A stretch of DNA of 64,000 nt from Actinomyces oricola (GTDB lineage Bacteria; Actinomycetota; Actinomycetes; Actinomycetales; Actinomycetaceae): positions 43,058-107,057 of the forward strand of contig NZ_RYFV01000007.1 in assembly GCF_004104015.1 (NCBI RefSeq), in the 5' to 3' direction. Under the pieces are notes generated by a model, which had not been told where the DNA came from, ran no database searches, and saw only the letters and a list, made by a program, of their open reading frames with translations. Each line of letters opens with the position of its first letter. Position 1 is the stretch's first letter. Both the position numbers and the translations under genes were made by a program. Below are positions 9,467 to 18,472 of the stretch, piece after piece.

Positions 9467-9742
9467 ATGGGCACGGGAGTGGGCGTGCGGGTAGGAGTGC
9501 ATCCGAGGGCCGCCGATCGGCACCCTGAGGTCACTGCCGCGGATGTCGTTGGGGCTTTCGAGGGCACGTTGCGATCCCGCGCGCGTGACACCCATCCGGT
9601 GCAGTGGGTGGGTGTGGGGGCGGACGCCAATGGGCGGCTGCTGGAGTACATCGCCGTCGAGGTCGAGCCCGATGGCTGGCTGGTCTTCCACGCCATGCCG
9701 GCAACGAAGAAGGTTCTCACCGAAGTAGGACTGAGGAGGTAG
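9467..9742 (+). CDS. Putative toxin of a type II toxin-antitoxin pair
   Basis: This small 91-residue protein has the arrangement HP-VTAADVVGAFEG, VQWVGVGADANGRLLEYIAVE and a C-terminal VFHAMPATKKVL, seen in short actinobacterial proteins paired with ribbon-helix-helix partners and reminiscent of RelE/BrnT-like folds. The assignment rests on this pattern and on the partner gene 4 bases downstream. The first ATG lacks a ribosome-binding site, so either translation is leaderless or a GTG a few codons later is used. Confidence 0.65.
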   Translation: MGTGVGVRVGVHPRAADRHPEVTAADVVGAFEGTLRSRARDTHPVQWVGVGADANGRLLEYIAVEVEPDGWLVFHAMPATKKVLTEVGLRR

Positions 9743-9746
9743 ACAG

Positions 9747-10010
9747 ATGGGCGAGTACAGTGACGTCAACGGGGCTCCGTTCACCGACGAGGACATTGAG
9801 CAGTGGGCCGCCGAGGCGGAATCCGAGACGGGCTACGCTGGCAAGCACCTGGGTTCCTCGGTGCCCGGACGTCCCATCAGTGTGGGTGCACAGGCCCGCC
9901 CCTTCACTCTTCGACTCGATGCCGTGCGCCGGGCGAAGCTGGATGAGGTCGCGCAGGAGCGCCACATCACGCCCTCGCAGTTGATGCGCGAACTCATCGA
10001 CTCCCTGTGA
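9747..10010 (+). CDS. Ribbon-helix-helix (CopG-like) antitoxin
   Basis: The 87-residue protein has an acidic N-terminal half (FTDEDIEQWAAEAESE) that likely binds the toxin. Its C-terminal half is RPFTLRLDAVRRAKLDEVA followed by HITPSQLMRELI, the strand-helix-helix of CopG-type DNA-binding proteins. A strong GGAGG site precedes the ATG. The gene follows the putative toxin by 4 bases. It probably represses the pair by binding the palindrome upstream of the toxin. Confidence 0.8.
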   Translation: MGEYSDVNGAPFTDEDIEQWAAEAESETGYAGKHLGSSVPGRPISVGAQARPFTLRLDAVRRAKLDEVAQERHITPSQLMRELIDSL

Positions 10011-10082
10011 TGCATGGTGATGCATGCAGTGACGTGTGAGAACCGAACGCCAGGGCCGTGCGCCCGCAGTGGTGCGCGGCAA

Positions 10083-11006
10083 TCAAAGGCACGCGGCCGT
10101 GGGCAGGGAGGGGAAGTCGCCGGTGGCGGCGAAGTCCTGCTCGTGGGCCCAGCAGGCCAGGGCGGCGATCCGCTCCTCAGCATCGGTACCGGGCTGCGGG
10201 CCGTAGACGGTAATACTCAGTCCGGTCACGCCGGGGAGGTTGAAGACGTCATAGGTCATGGGCAGATCCCCGACCACTGGATGGTGGTAGGTCTTGGTGC
10301 CGGACCGGTGCTCGTGAACATCGTGACGTTCCCAGGCCATGCGGAAACGGTCCGAGGCCTCCAGCAGTCCGGTGATCACCGCGGCCAGGTCAGTGTTGGC
10401 AGGGTGCTGGGCGGCCTGCATGCGCAGCATGGCGGCGATGAGAACCTGCGCCTCACCCCAGTGCGTGCCGTAGAACTCCTGGGCCGATTCCCCGATGAAG
10501 GCGAACCGCGCCATATTGGGGTGCTCCTGGTCGGGGTACTCGCGGTACACGGCGTCGAAGAGGGCACGGCCCAGAAGATTGGCGCCCGCAATATCCTGAG
10601 CCGCGGTGATCGCCAGAGCAGGGGCCTTCACGTGCGCCAGGACCGCTTTGGTGGAGGGGGGCAGCTCAGGGGAGGTGGTGGATCCCTCCCCGCCGTGGGC
10701 CAGCGCCAGGAGGTAGGCGCGCTCAACGTCGTCTAGGCGCAGGGCGTCCGCGATCCCGGACAGGACGGAGTCGGAGGCGCCCTGGAGGCGGCCGCGCTCC
10801 AGACGCGTGTAGTAGTCCAGGCTCACGCCCGCCAGGGCGGCAACCTCCTCACGGCGAAGGCCGGGCACACGGCGACCCTTGCCGCCGGGGCGCAGCCCGA
10901 CCTCCTTCGGGGAGAGCCGGGCACGACGAGAGGTGAGGAACTCGTTGACCGCAGACTGCATTGACTGCGACGGCGGCATGGACCGCTTGGCGTTCTTGCT
11001 CGTCAT
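10083..11006 (-). CDS. XRE-family regulator with MmyB-like ligand domain
   Basis: This 307-residue regulator has an N-terminal helix-turn-helix (RREEVAALAGVSLDYYTRLERG) followed by a MmyB-like/PAS-type C-terminal domain, the common actinobacterial layout for repressors placed beside oxidoreductase genes. The ATG at 11006 is chosen because residues before it in the open frame are compositionally random and the family starts here. It is divergent from the alpha/beta-hydrolase gene across 289 bases and so is a likely regulator of that gene and the enzymes after it. Confidence 0.88.
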   Translation of the reverse strand: MTSKNAKRSMPPSQSMQSAVNEFLTSRRARLSPKEVGLRPGGKGRRVPGLRREEVAALAGVSLDYYTRLERGRLQGASDSVLSGIADALRLDDVERAYLLALAHGGEGSTTSPELPPSTKAVLAHVKAPALAITAAQDIAGANLLGRALFDAVYREYPDQEHPNMARFAFIGESAQEFYGTHWGEAQVLIAAMLRMQAAQHPANTDLAAVITGLLEASDRFRMAWERHDVHEHRSGTKTYHHPVVGDLPMTYDVFNLPGVTGLSITVYGPQPGTDAEERIAALACWAHEQDFAATGDFPSLPTAACL

Positions 11007-11295
11007 GCCGGGAAGGCTAACGCACCCCCGACCCCGGATCCGCCCGCGTCGCCCTGGGAGGTACTGCCAGGGCCTGCCGAAGACACGCCGTATGCGCCGG
11101 CGGGCGCGTGCCGCCATGACATGGTTGACCGCGCAGCAGTCGGCGGATCCGCCCGTCCGGGCGGGGCCCGCCGGGAGCCTTCGCAGCCGGCCGCGCCGGC
11201 CCGGATTCGGGGGCAGTACCGACCTCCGGCCGCGGTAGGCCCGCCCCCAGCTGCCACCGTCGATGATCAGCGCCCCGCAATGAACGGAGACCCCC

Positions 11296-12231
11296 ATGGC
11301 CCAGGACGGCAACTACACCTTCACTCTCGCCGACGGCGTTGATCGCGAGCATGTGGCCTACCCGAACCGCTACGGGATTACGATCCAAGCCGATCTCTAC
11401 ACCCCCTCGAACCTAGACCGCTCCAGCCGGCACCAGGCGCTCCTGGTCGGCTCCCCCTACGGGGCGGTCAAGGAACAGGCAGCCGGCATCTACGCCAACG
11501 AACTCGCCCGCCGCGGCCATATAGCCCTCGCCTTCGATCCCTCCTACAACGGCTACTCCGGCGGCAGCCCCCGCCACGTGTCCTCCACGGACATTTTCGT
11601 TGAGGACTTCCACGCCGGACTCGACTACCTGGACACCCGCCCCTTCACCGATCGGCAGCGCCTGGGCGTGGTCGGCATATGCGCATCGGGCGCCTTCGCC
11701 CTGACCGCCGCCCAGGTCGACCCACGGATGAGAGCGCTGGTCAATGTCTCCATGATCGATATCTCCGCCAATTACCTCCCGTTGTACACCGATGCCCAGG
11801 CGCGCCGCGCCGCCCTGGCCGACCTGGCCGAGCAGCGCTACCTCGATTTTGACTCCCCATCCCCCGCAATGGCCGCCATGGGCTCACCAATGACCCTGAG
11901 CGACGACAACCCCATGAGCGAGTTCGGGGCCTTCTACTGGCGGGAAGTGGGGCACCACCACAACTCCACCACACAGTTCACCGCCACCTCGGACCTGTCT
12001 TTCCTCAACTTCCCCGAGCTAGCGCACCCGGAGTGGATTGAGACTCCTGTTTTGACGGTGGTCGGCGAGCGGGCGGCCACCCGGGCCCTGTCCGAGAGCA
12101 TTCACGAGCGCCTCACCACGGACAAGGAGCTGCTGGTGGCCCCCGGCGCCGGCCATGTGGACCTCTACCACCGCACCGATCTCATCCCCTTCGAGAGCAT
12201 TGACGTTTTTCTCGCCAAGCACCTGGGCTGA
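11296..12231 (+). CDS. Alpha/beta hydrolase, dienelactone-hydrolase-like
   Basis: This is a 311-residue cytoplasmic hydrolase. The nucleophile elbow reads GICASG (127-132), placing Cys129 where most family members have Ser, as in dienelactone hydrolases; a His near the C-terminus (GAGHVDLYH) completes the expected triad. Related proteins act on small esters or lactones, but the substrate here is unknown. GGAG lies before the ATG. It is divergent from the XRE regulator. Confidence 0.85.
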   Translation: MAQDGNYTFTLADGVDREHVAYPNRYGITIQADLYTPSNLDRSSRHQALLVGSPYGAVKEQAAGIYANELARRGHIALAFDPSYNGYSGGSPRHVSSTDIFVEDFHAGLDYLDTRPFTDRQRLGVVGICASGAFALTAAQVDPRMRALVNVSMIDISANYLPLYTDAQARRAALADLAEQRYLDFDSPSPAMAAMGSPMTLSDDNPMSEFGAFYWREVGHHHNSTTQFTATSDLSFLNFPELAHPEWIETPVLTVVGERAATRALSESIHERLTTDKELLVAPGAGHVDLYHRTDLIPFESIDVFLAKHLG

Positions 12232-12388
12232 GAACCATCGGCGGGCCGACGGCGCTCACGGCCTCCCGGCGCGGGGCGAGCCGCGCCGTCGGCCCGTATT
12301 CCAGAACATTCCAGGACCGGGTGGCCCTGACAGGGCACCCGTACCGGCGTGACTGCGCCATGCCCGGACCCATAGCGTCCAATAAGTG

Positions 12389-12411
12389 CGGGACTGACTT
12401 CCTCAGTCCCG
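12389..12411 (+). promoter_or_regulatory. Inverted repeat upstream of the quinone reductase
   Basis: Perfect 9-bp arms CGGGACTGA and TCAGTCCCG, with a 5-base spacer, lie 22 bases before the GTG of the next gene. This could be an operator or a leader hairpin. No matching second copy was noticed in the cluster. Confidence 0.5.
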
Positions 12412-12433
12412 AATTCCCACACAGGAGAGAACC

Positions 12434-12973
12434 GTGAAGACACTCGTCAATGTCATCCACCCGCACTTCGAGGCCTCGCGCGTCAACCGCGCCCTGGCCG
12501 CTGCGGCGCAAGAAGTCGAGCACGTCACCGTGCGCCACCTCTACGCCCTCTACCCCGACGGCGTCATTGACATTGAGGCCGAGCATGTCGCCTTGGAGGC
12601 CGCCGACCGGATCGTCCTGCAGTTCCCCATGTACTGGTACTCCTGCCCGCCGCTGCTCAAGCAGTGGCAGGATGAGGTTCTCACCCACGGCTGGGCGTAC
12701 GGTTCGACGGGTAAGGCATTGAAGGGCAAGGAACTACTCATCGCCGTGTCCTCCGGTTCCAGCGAGTACGGCCGGGATGGCGCCTTCACCTACACGGTGA
12801 CCGAACTCCTGCGCCCATTTCAGGCGATGGCCAACCTGTGCTCGCTGACCTACACGGAGCCCTTCGCCACCACTGGCGCCAGGACGATCTCGGAGGAGGA
12901 CCTTGCTGCGCGCGCCCAGGAGTACGCCGCCGCCCTGACCGCCCCGCGCCCAACCCTGGAACTCCTGGGCTGA
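12434..12973 (+). CDS. Flavodoxin-fold NAD(P)H quinone reductase
   Basis: This 179-residue protein belongs to the NQO/KefF/MdaB flavoprotein group, which reduces quinones by two electrons. The segments RIVLQFPMYWYSCPPLLKQWQDEVL and GKELLIAVSSGSSEYG are typical for FMN/FAD binding and the dimer interface. The GTG start is fixed by an AGGAGAG site 5 bases upstream. Its neighbours, a hydrolase and two alcohol/aldehyde oxidoreductases, suggest a role in detoxifying electrophiles. Confidence 0.9.
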   Translation: MKTLVNVIHPHFEASRVNRALAAAAQEVEHVTVRHLYALYPDGVIDIEAEHVALEAADRIVLQFPMYWYSCPPLLKQWQDEVLTHGWAYGSTGKALKGKELLIAVSSGSSEYGRDGAFTYTVTELLRPFQAMANLCSLTYTEPFATTGARTISEEDLAARAQEYAAALTAPRPTLELLG

Positions 12974-13027
12974 GCGCGCCCGGACGAGGGGCCGCCACCC
13001 GGACGCTCAGAGAGGCGCTGCCTGGAA

Positions 13028-13873
13028 CTACCTGAAAGGGTAGTCGGCCGGGTCGTAATCCTGCTCGGGGTGGGCCGGCCAGCCGCCGCAGCGCCCCGTG
13101 TCCAGGGCCGCCACCCGCTCCAGCTCCTCAGCGCTGAGAACCAGGTCGGCCGCCGCCAGGTTCTCCACCATGCGCTCGCGATGCACGGTCTTGGGGATCG
13201 TTATGACACCGGTGGCGACCTGGAAGGCCAGGGCCACCTGGGCGGCGCTGGCCCCGTGACGCCGGCCGATCCCGGTGAGCACCGGATGGCGCACCACTGA
13301 GTCGCCGCCCCGGCCCAGCGGACCCCACGCCTCCAGGCGGGTGGGGCTGTGCGCCAGGGCGCGGCGCAGGCGGCGCTGCTGGTAGAGGACGTGCTGCTCC
13401 ACCTGGTCCACGGCCGGGGCCAGGTCGGCGCAGCCCATGATCTCGGCGAGCTCGGCGCCATAGAAATTGGACAGCCCTATGGCGCGCAGCCGCCCGGCCG
13501 AGACCGCCTCCTCAAGAGCCCTCCACGTACCCGTGTCCCGGCCCTGGGGCCAGTGGATGAGCATGAGGTCAATGGCCCCAATGTCCAGGGCCGTCAAAGA
13601 CTCGTCAATAGCGCGCAGGCCCGCGCGATAGCCCGAGGAGCGGAGCTTGGTGGTGACGAACAGATCCTCACGATCCAGGCCCTGGGCGACGACCGCGCGC
13701 ACGGCCCTGCCCACGCCCTCCTCATTGCCGTAGTACTGCGCAGTGTCAATGGAGCGATAGCCCACCTCAATGGCCTGGCGCACCACCCTTTCAGTGTCTG
13801 ACGAGGGAGTCTGATAGACGCCCAGACCCAGAACAGGCATCTCGACGCCGCCGACGAGAGTGATCTGCTGCAT
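13028..13873 (-). CDS. Aldo/keto reductase
   Basis: This is a 281-residue NADPH-dependent TIM-barrel reductase of the AKR5-like group. The catalytic tetrad is visible as D43, Y48, K76 and H107 (SIDTAQYYGNEE, VTTKL, IHWPQ). The C-terminal IPKTVHRERMVEN binds the NADPH phosphate. Its physiological substrate cannot be told. It is convergent with the quinone reductase and lies downstream of the alcohol dehydrogenase with a terminator between them. Confidence 0.93.
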   Translation of the reverse strand: MQQITLVGGVEMPVLGLGVYQTPSSDTERVVRQAIEVGYRSIDTAQYYGNEEGVGRAVRAVVAQGLDREDLFVTTKLRSSGYRAGLRAIDESLTALDIGAIDLMLIHWPQGRDTGTWRALEEAVSAGRLRAIGLSNFYGAELAEIMGCADLAPAVDQVEQHVLYQQRRLRRALAHSPTRLEAWGPLGRGGDSVVRHPVLTGIGRRHGASAAQVALAFQVATGVITIPKTVHRERMVENLAAADLVLSAEELERVAALDTGRCGGWPAHPEQDYDPADYPFR

Positions 13874-13908
13874 GGAGTGCTCCTGTCCGGTCGAGAGGGT
13901 TGAGAGAT

Positions 13909-13937
13909 GGGGAGGCGGCCCAGAATGCCGCCTCCCC
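13909..13937 (-). terminator. Terminator of the zinc alcohol dehydrogenase
   Basis: A perfect 11-bp stem GGGGAGGCGGC/GCCGCCTCCCC with a 7-base loop lies about 40 bases after the dehydrogenase stop and before the aldo/keto reductase start. It is strong enough to separate the two genes. Confidence 0.75.
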
Positions 13938-13940
13938 CCG

Positions 13941-13970
13941 TTCTTGTCGGTTCTTGTGGATTCTTGTGGC
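13941..13970. repeat. 10-bp tandem repeat, three copies
   Basis: Three TTCTTGTGGN-like units follow each other between the dehydrogenase stop and its terminator. Confidence 0.7.
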
Positions 13971-13975
13971 GCCGC

Positions 13976-15040
13976 TCAGGCGTCGGGGTGCAGCAGCACC
14001 TTAATCGTGCGCCGCTCGTCCATCGCCCGGTAGCCCTTGGCGGCCTCCTCCAGGGGAATGCGCATGGTGAAGACCTTCCCGGGGTTGATCTCGCCGGCCA
14101 GGATACGGTCAATGAGGTCGGGCAGGAAGCGGCGCACCGGCGCGGGCCCGCCCAGGAGGTTGATCTCGGCGAAGAACAGGGACTGGCCCTCCAGGGTCAC
14201 GCCGTGGGAGACCCCCACATAGCCCACGTGCCCGCCGGGGCGGCAGCTGGCAATGGCCTGATCCATGGAGAGCTGATTGCCCACGGCCTCCACCACGCCG
14301 TGGGCGCCGTAGCCGCCGGTGAGCTCCTTGACCTTGGCGGCGCCCTCGTCACCGCGCTCGGGGATAACGACGTCGGCGCCGAACTCCCGGGCCAGGGCCG
14401 CCCGGTCGGCGTAGCGGGAGAAGGCGATGACCCTCTCGGCCCCCAGCGCTTTGGCGGCCAGGACCGCGCACAGCCCGACGGCGCCGTCGCCGACCACGGC
14501 AATGGTCCTGCCCGGGGCGGCGCCGGCGGCCACGGCCCCGAACCAGCCGGTGCCCAGCACGTCGGAGGCGGCCAGAAGGGAGGCGATGACCTCGGGGTCC
14601 TCCGGCTTGCCGCCGGGCACCACGACGAGCGTGCCGTCGGCCTGGGGCACGCGGGTGTACTGGGCCTGGGTATCGGCCATGAAGCCGCCGTTGGCGCAGC
14701 GCGACTGGTAGCCCGCCTCACAGATCTCGCAGGTGTTGTCCGAAATGCAGAAGGAACCGACGACGAAGTCTCCGGGCTCAACGCTGGTGACCGCCTCGCC
14801 GACCTCGACGACAGTGCCCACATACTCGTGGCCCATGGGGCGGCCTCCGGCGGGGAAGTCGGCGTCAATGCCCCGGTAGGGCCACAAGTCGGAGCCGCAG
14901 ATGCAGGCGGCCTCCAGACGGAGAACGGCATCGGTGGGGTCTACGACGCGGGGGACCTGGCGGTCTTCGACGCGCACATCCCCGGGTCCGTGCATGACGA
15001 CGCCGCGCATGGTGGCGGGCGGGGTGAGGGTGGTGCTCAC
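13976..15040 (-). CDS. Zinc-dependent alcohol dehydrogenase
   Basis: This is a 354-residue medium-chain dehydrogenase. Catalytic zinc ligands are C48 (CICGSD) with H71/E72 (GHEYVG). A structural-zinc loop has four cysteines (residues in CISDNTCEICEAGYQSRC), and the Rossmann motif is VVGDGAVGLCA. The GTG at 15040 is preferred over an ATG 18 bases upstream because a GAGGAAG site is well placed for it. The substrate is unknown. It is part of the oxidoreductase cluster next to the XRE regulator. Confidence 0.92.
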   Translation of the reverse strand: MSTTLTPPATMRGVVMHGPGDVRVEDRQVPRVVDPTDAVLRLEAACICGSDLWPYRGIDADFPAGGRPMGHEYVGTVVEVGEAVTSVEPGDFVVGSFCISDNTCEICEAGYQSRCANGGFMADTQAQYTRVPQADGTLVVVPGGKPEDPEVIASLLAASDVLGTGWFGAVAAGAAPGRTIAVVGDGAVGLCAVLAAKALGAERVIAFSRYADRAALAREFGADVVIPERGDEGAAKVKELTGGYGAHGVVEAVGNQLSMDQAIASCRPGGHVGYVGVSHGVTLEGQSLFFAEINLLGGPAPVRRFLPDLIDRILAGEINPGKVFTMRIPLEEAAKGYRAMDERRTIKVLLHPDA

Positions 15041-15223
15041 GGGTCTTCCTCTCATCACAATCCGTTGATATGTGGAGCCTACGCGCGCTCCGCGGGGGGC
15101 TTCCAGGTACTGGCAGGGCCCCCTGGCGCGTGTTCTCGGCGCGCTGATTCATCCAGGTTCACTCAGATTCACCGGGATTCACCGGGAGGCGTCCCGCCTC
15201 GCCGCGGTGCCGCCCCGACGGGC

Positions 15224-17704
15224 CTACTCCTGGACTCGCAGGGCCGTGACCAGAGGAACCCGCCTAATGTGGAGCACGTGGAGCGCGGCCACCAGCAGGT
15301 AGACGCCCAGGGCAATAGCCACTTCCTCCACCAGCATTCTTGCGGGGACCTCGAGGACGAAGTTCACCTCATAATGCATGAACGCCCACTCCAGGACCCA
15401 CCGCAGCGTGTGGATAATGAGCGCCTGAGAGGCCAGCAGTGAGGCGACCACGGTGAGGGTAATGGTGCGCAGGTACAGGGCGTTAATCTCCCGGTCGCGG
15501 TAGCCCAGGATCTTGAGCTGGGAGATGGTGCGTGCCCCGCGCTCAATCGTGGTTTTGGTCAGCAGGTAGATCATAATGAAGAAGACCAGGATGGATACCG
15601 CGGCCAAGGACCGGGCGACCGGGGCGAAGGACGCGACCGCCTGCGCCGCCACGGAATCCATATCGCTGCGTGAGATGGCTCTGATCACTGAGCCCTCCGG
15701 CAGGGACAGGGGGGCCGGGGAGAAGTAGCCGTTGAAGTCCTGGGGGTCCCGTTCTAGAAGGGCGTTGAGCCCCGAGCGGGACATGTAGGCGCGCGTGTCG
15801 GTGTCCTCGCCCCTGACCCCCGCCACCGTCAGAGAGTAGGACTCGGAGCTGTAGGGGTCGGTGAACACGATCGTCTCGCCCGGGCTGATCCCGGTCTTGG
15901 TGGCCAATCCTGCTCCAAGCACCACCTGGTCCTGGGGGACGTCCAGGTCCGGGAGGTAGCGGCCGGCCGGATCCACGCCGAGCACCTGCACGTCCATGGG
16001 GCCGAACTCCCATTTGCGTTCGGTCTGAAGGAAGGTCGTCGCAATGGGCTCGGCTTGTTCGGCGACGGCCGGCGCAGTGTCGGTGTCCGCGAGCACCACA
16101 GGGGTGGACAGGACGTAGACGTGCTCGGCGGGCAGCGCCCGGCCCAGTGACGCTGAGAAGTTCTCCACCACGGGTAGGAGCGCCAGCCCGGCCAGGAGCA
16201 GAAAACTGGACAGGGTAATGCCCAGGAACAAGGTGATGAAGGAGGGCAGGCCCCGCAGCAGCAGGCGCAGGCGGAAACGCGTGGTGAAGGGCAGGCCCGC
16301 CGGCAGGCGGGAGCCGTGATCGGTGCGGTGCCGCAGACGCGCCAGAATCCCGGCTTGTGGCTTTTCGCGGCGCAGGAACTCCAGGGGCGTGCGGCGCATG
16401 GCCCAGGCCAGGCCAATGAGGGTGAGGCCTTCCAGGAGCCCCAGCGGCAGGAGCGTGGTCAGGAGGAAGGCCCGCAGCGAGAAATGACTCTCGAAGGGCG
16501 GCAGGGAGTAGGTGTTGTAGTACAGATTGCGCATGGGCGCGCTCAGGAGGGTGTAGCCCAGGGCATTGCCGGCGGCGGCGGAGAGCACCCCCACCACGGT
16601 GGGCAGGGTCAGGTAGTGGCGCAGCAGCTCGCTGCGGCGCCAGCCCGACGCCAAGAGCGTTCCAATGACCGCGCTTTCGGCCTCAATGGTGGCCGAGGTG
16701 ATCACCACGAAGACGAAGGACATAATGACGATGATGACCACCATTAAGGTCTCAACGAAAACCGAGTCGTGCTTGAAGTCGTCGGTGGCGTAGGTGATCC
16801 CCTGGTTCTCCTCGGCATCAATGAGCGAGGTCACGGTGGCTCCGGAGGTGATCAGGCGCAGTGCCGTCTCCTTCTCGACGGCCTCGCGCTCGGCGCGGGT
16901 CAGGACGCCGTCGCCATTAGTCAGGCCCGCCCCGTCCAGGCCAGTGCCCGGAGCGCTGTCGCCCGCCAGGTCGGCGCCCAGGCGCAGGGAGTAGGTGTTG
17001 GTGTTCTCCACCCCCGCCACGCCCGTCAGTCGGTCCCATCCCGGGGGTGAGAGCACGCCCACGGTGAAGGTCAGGGCGTTGACGGTCGGGTCCTGGTTGG
17101 TTTTGAACAGCGCCGTGTAGTCGGGCAGGGTAATAATGCCGACGAGCGTGTAACTCACTCCCGCCAACTCGACCTGGTCGGAGAGTTCCAGGCCGCGGCG
17201 GTGGCAGAAGGTGGCGTCCAGGGCCACCTCCTGCTGCCCGGTGGGCATGCGCCCGGCATGGAGGGCGGCGAGGTTGAGGTCCTGGCGGGGCAGGTGGAGC
17301 CGGGCCGTTATCTCCTTTGTCTCCTCTGTCTCCTCGGCGGCTCCCCGGCCCGCCGCCGCGGCCCCGGTGGTCGCGGGGGCGTCCGAGGAGTCCCCGGGAG
17401 CCGCGGGCAGGGTCAGCGGCACGTCCCGGGAGGTGTTCTCGACGACCTGCCAGCCCAGGTCCTCCATGGAATCGACCTGGTCCGCCGACAGGGGCGCGGT
17501 CAACGTCAGGCGGGCGTCCTCCACCGCGTAAGCGTCATCGCGGGCGTCCATAATCCGGTCCAGGGACATGGTGGTCGACAGGTATCCGGCACCGACCCCG
17601 GTGGTGGCCACCAGCATAATGGCGATGCCCAGGTACTTGCCCGCGCCGGCCCTCAGCTGGCGGGCCAGGCGGTGGGTCAGGGGGGAGGCCACGGCGCTCA
17701 CCAC
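15224..17704 (-). CDS. ABC transporter permease, FtsX-like
   Basis: This is an 826-residue membrane protein with two FtsX-type permease units. A membrane anchor is near residues 22-43, followed by a large external domain and then a first bundle starting with VVIIVIMSFVFVVITSATIEAE. A second anchor and external domain follow, then the last bundle. The layout is that of MacB/LolCE-like exporters of lipids, peptides or antibiotics. Its start (GTG) overlaps the ATPase stop, so the two are made together. A DtxR-like box upstream of the ATPase suggests induction at low iron. Confidence 0.9.
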   Translation of the reverse strand: MVSAVASPLTHRLARQLRAGAGKYLGIAIMLVATTGVGAGYLSTTMSLDRIMDARDDAYAVEDARLTLTAPLSADQVDSMEDLGWQVVENTSRDVPLTLPAAPGDSSDAPATTGAAAAGRGAAEETEETKEITARLHLPRQDLNLAALHAGRMPTGQQEVALDATFCHRRGLELSDQVELAGVSYTLVGIITLPDYTALFKTNQDPTVNALTFTVGVLSPPGWDRLTGVAGVENTNTYSLRLGADLAGDSAPGTGLDGAGLTNGDGVLTRAEREAVEKETALRLITSGATVTSLIDAEENQGITYATDDFKHDSVFVETLMVVIIVIMSFVFVVITSATIEAESAVIGTLLASGWRRSELLRHYLTLPTVVGVLSAAAGNALGYTLLSAPMRNLYYNTYSLPPFESHFSLRAFLLTTLLPLGLLEGLTLIGLAWAMRRTPLEFLRREKPQAGILARLRHRTDHGSRLPAGLPFTTRFRLRLLLRGLPSFITLFLGITLSSFLLLAGLALLPVVENFSASLGRALPAEHVYVLSTPVVLADTDTAPAVAEQAEPIATTFLQTERKWEFGPMDVQVLGVDPAGRYLPDLDVPQDQVVLGAGLATKTGISPGETIVFTDPYSSESYSLTVAGVRGEDTDTRAYMSRSGLNALLERDPQDFNGYFSPAPLSLPEGSVIRAISRSDMDSVAAQAVASFAPVARSLAAVSILVFFIMIYLLTKTTIERGARTISQLKILGYRDREINALYLRTITLTVVASLLASQALIIHTLRWVLEWAFMHYEVNFVLEVPARMLVEEVAIALGVYLLVAALHVLHIRRVPLVTALRVQE

Positions 17705-18414
17705 TCCAGGTCGGCGGCCGCGACCGTGTGGTCGTTGACGCTGCGCTCCACAATGCGTCCGTCGCGCAGGCGTATGGCCTGATGGGCCATGGCTCCAATG
17801 GCTTCATTGTGGGTGACGATCACGGTGGTGCAGCCGTAGGTGCGGTTGACGTGCTCCAGCACGCCCAGGACCTCCCGGGAGGTTTCGTAGTCCAGGGCAC
17901 CGGTGGGCTCATCGCACAGGAGCAGACTGGGTCTTTTGACCAGTGCCCTCCCAATGGCGCAGCGCTGCTGCTGGCCGCCGGAGACCTGGCGGGGGAACTT
18001 CTGCCGGTGCTCCCACAGCCCCAGGGCGCGCAGAAGGTCATTGACGTCGAGGGGGTCGGGGGTCAGGTGGGCGCAGACCTCAATGTTCTCGCGCACGGTG
18101 AGGTCAGGCAGGAGGTTGTAGAACTGGAAGACGAAACCGAGCTGGCGGCGCCGGTAGTCCACCAGGCGGGCCTCCGGAAGAGCGGTGACCTCGGTGGTTC
18201 TCACAGTGATGGTGCCCGAGTCGGCCGCCTCCAGGCCTCCCAGGAGATTGAGGAAGGTGGACTTCCCCGAGCCCGAGGGGCCCAGGAGCGCGCAGATCTC
18301 CCCCAGTTCCAGCTCCAGGTTGACCTTGTTGACAACAGTGACGCGGGCCGAGCCCTGACCATAGCTCTTGGTCAGGTCTTTGATGGAAACATGGGGGGTG
18401 CCGGAGGACCGCAT
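17698..18414 (-). CDS. ABC transporter ATP-binding protein, LolD/MacB type
   Basis: This 238-residue ATPase has Walker [11 protein letters not shown]-loop [12 protein letters not shown], signature SGGQQQR and Walker [13 protein letters not shown], the set typical for MacB/LolD partners. An ATG at 18414 with GGAAG upstream is preferred over a GTG 15 bases earlier. It works with the overlapping FtsX-like permease downstream. It begins about 40 bases after a DtxR-like box. Confidence 0.93.
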   Translation of the reverse strand: MRSSGTPHVSIKDLTKSYGQGSARVTVVNKVNLELELGEICALLGPSGSGKSTFLNLLGGLEAADSGTITVRTTEVTALPEARLVDYRRRQLGFVFQFYNLLPDLTVRENIEVCAHLTPDPLDVNDLLRALGLWEHRQKFPRQVSGGQQQRCAIGRALVKRPSLLLCDEPTGALDYETSREVLGVLEHVNRTYGCTTVIVTHNEAIGAMAHQAIRLRDGRIVERSVNDHTVAAADLEW

Positions 18415-18453
18415 ACGGACTTCTTCCACGGTGGTAAGGAGGGGGCGGTTATG

Positions 18454-18472
18454 TTAGGTGAGCCTAATCTGT
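18454..18472 (-). promoter_or_regulatory. DtxR/IdeR-like iron box upstream of the FtsX-type ABC operon
   Basis: TTAGGTGAGCCTAATCTGT agrees with the DtxR consensus at 15 of 19 positions, and its core is nearly palindromic. It overlaps the stop codon of the TetR gene and precedes the ATPase start. Iron-loaded DtxR/IdeR repression of the operon is inferred. Confidence 0.6.

Noticed and set aside
11005..11024. Iron box at the start of the XRE regulator gene
   Set aside because: Only the TTAGCCT core fits the DtxR consensus (about 11 of 16) and no iron gene is adjacent.
13907..15442. A 511-codon open frame on the plus strand opposite the alcohol dehydrogenase
   Set aside because: The minus-strand frame has all zinc and Rossmann motifs; the plus-strand frame is compositional noise.
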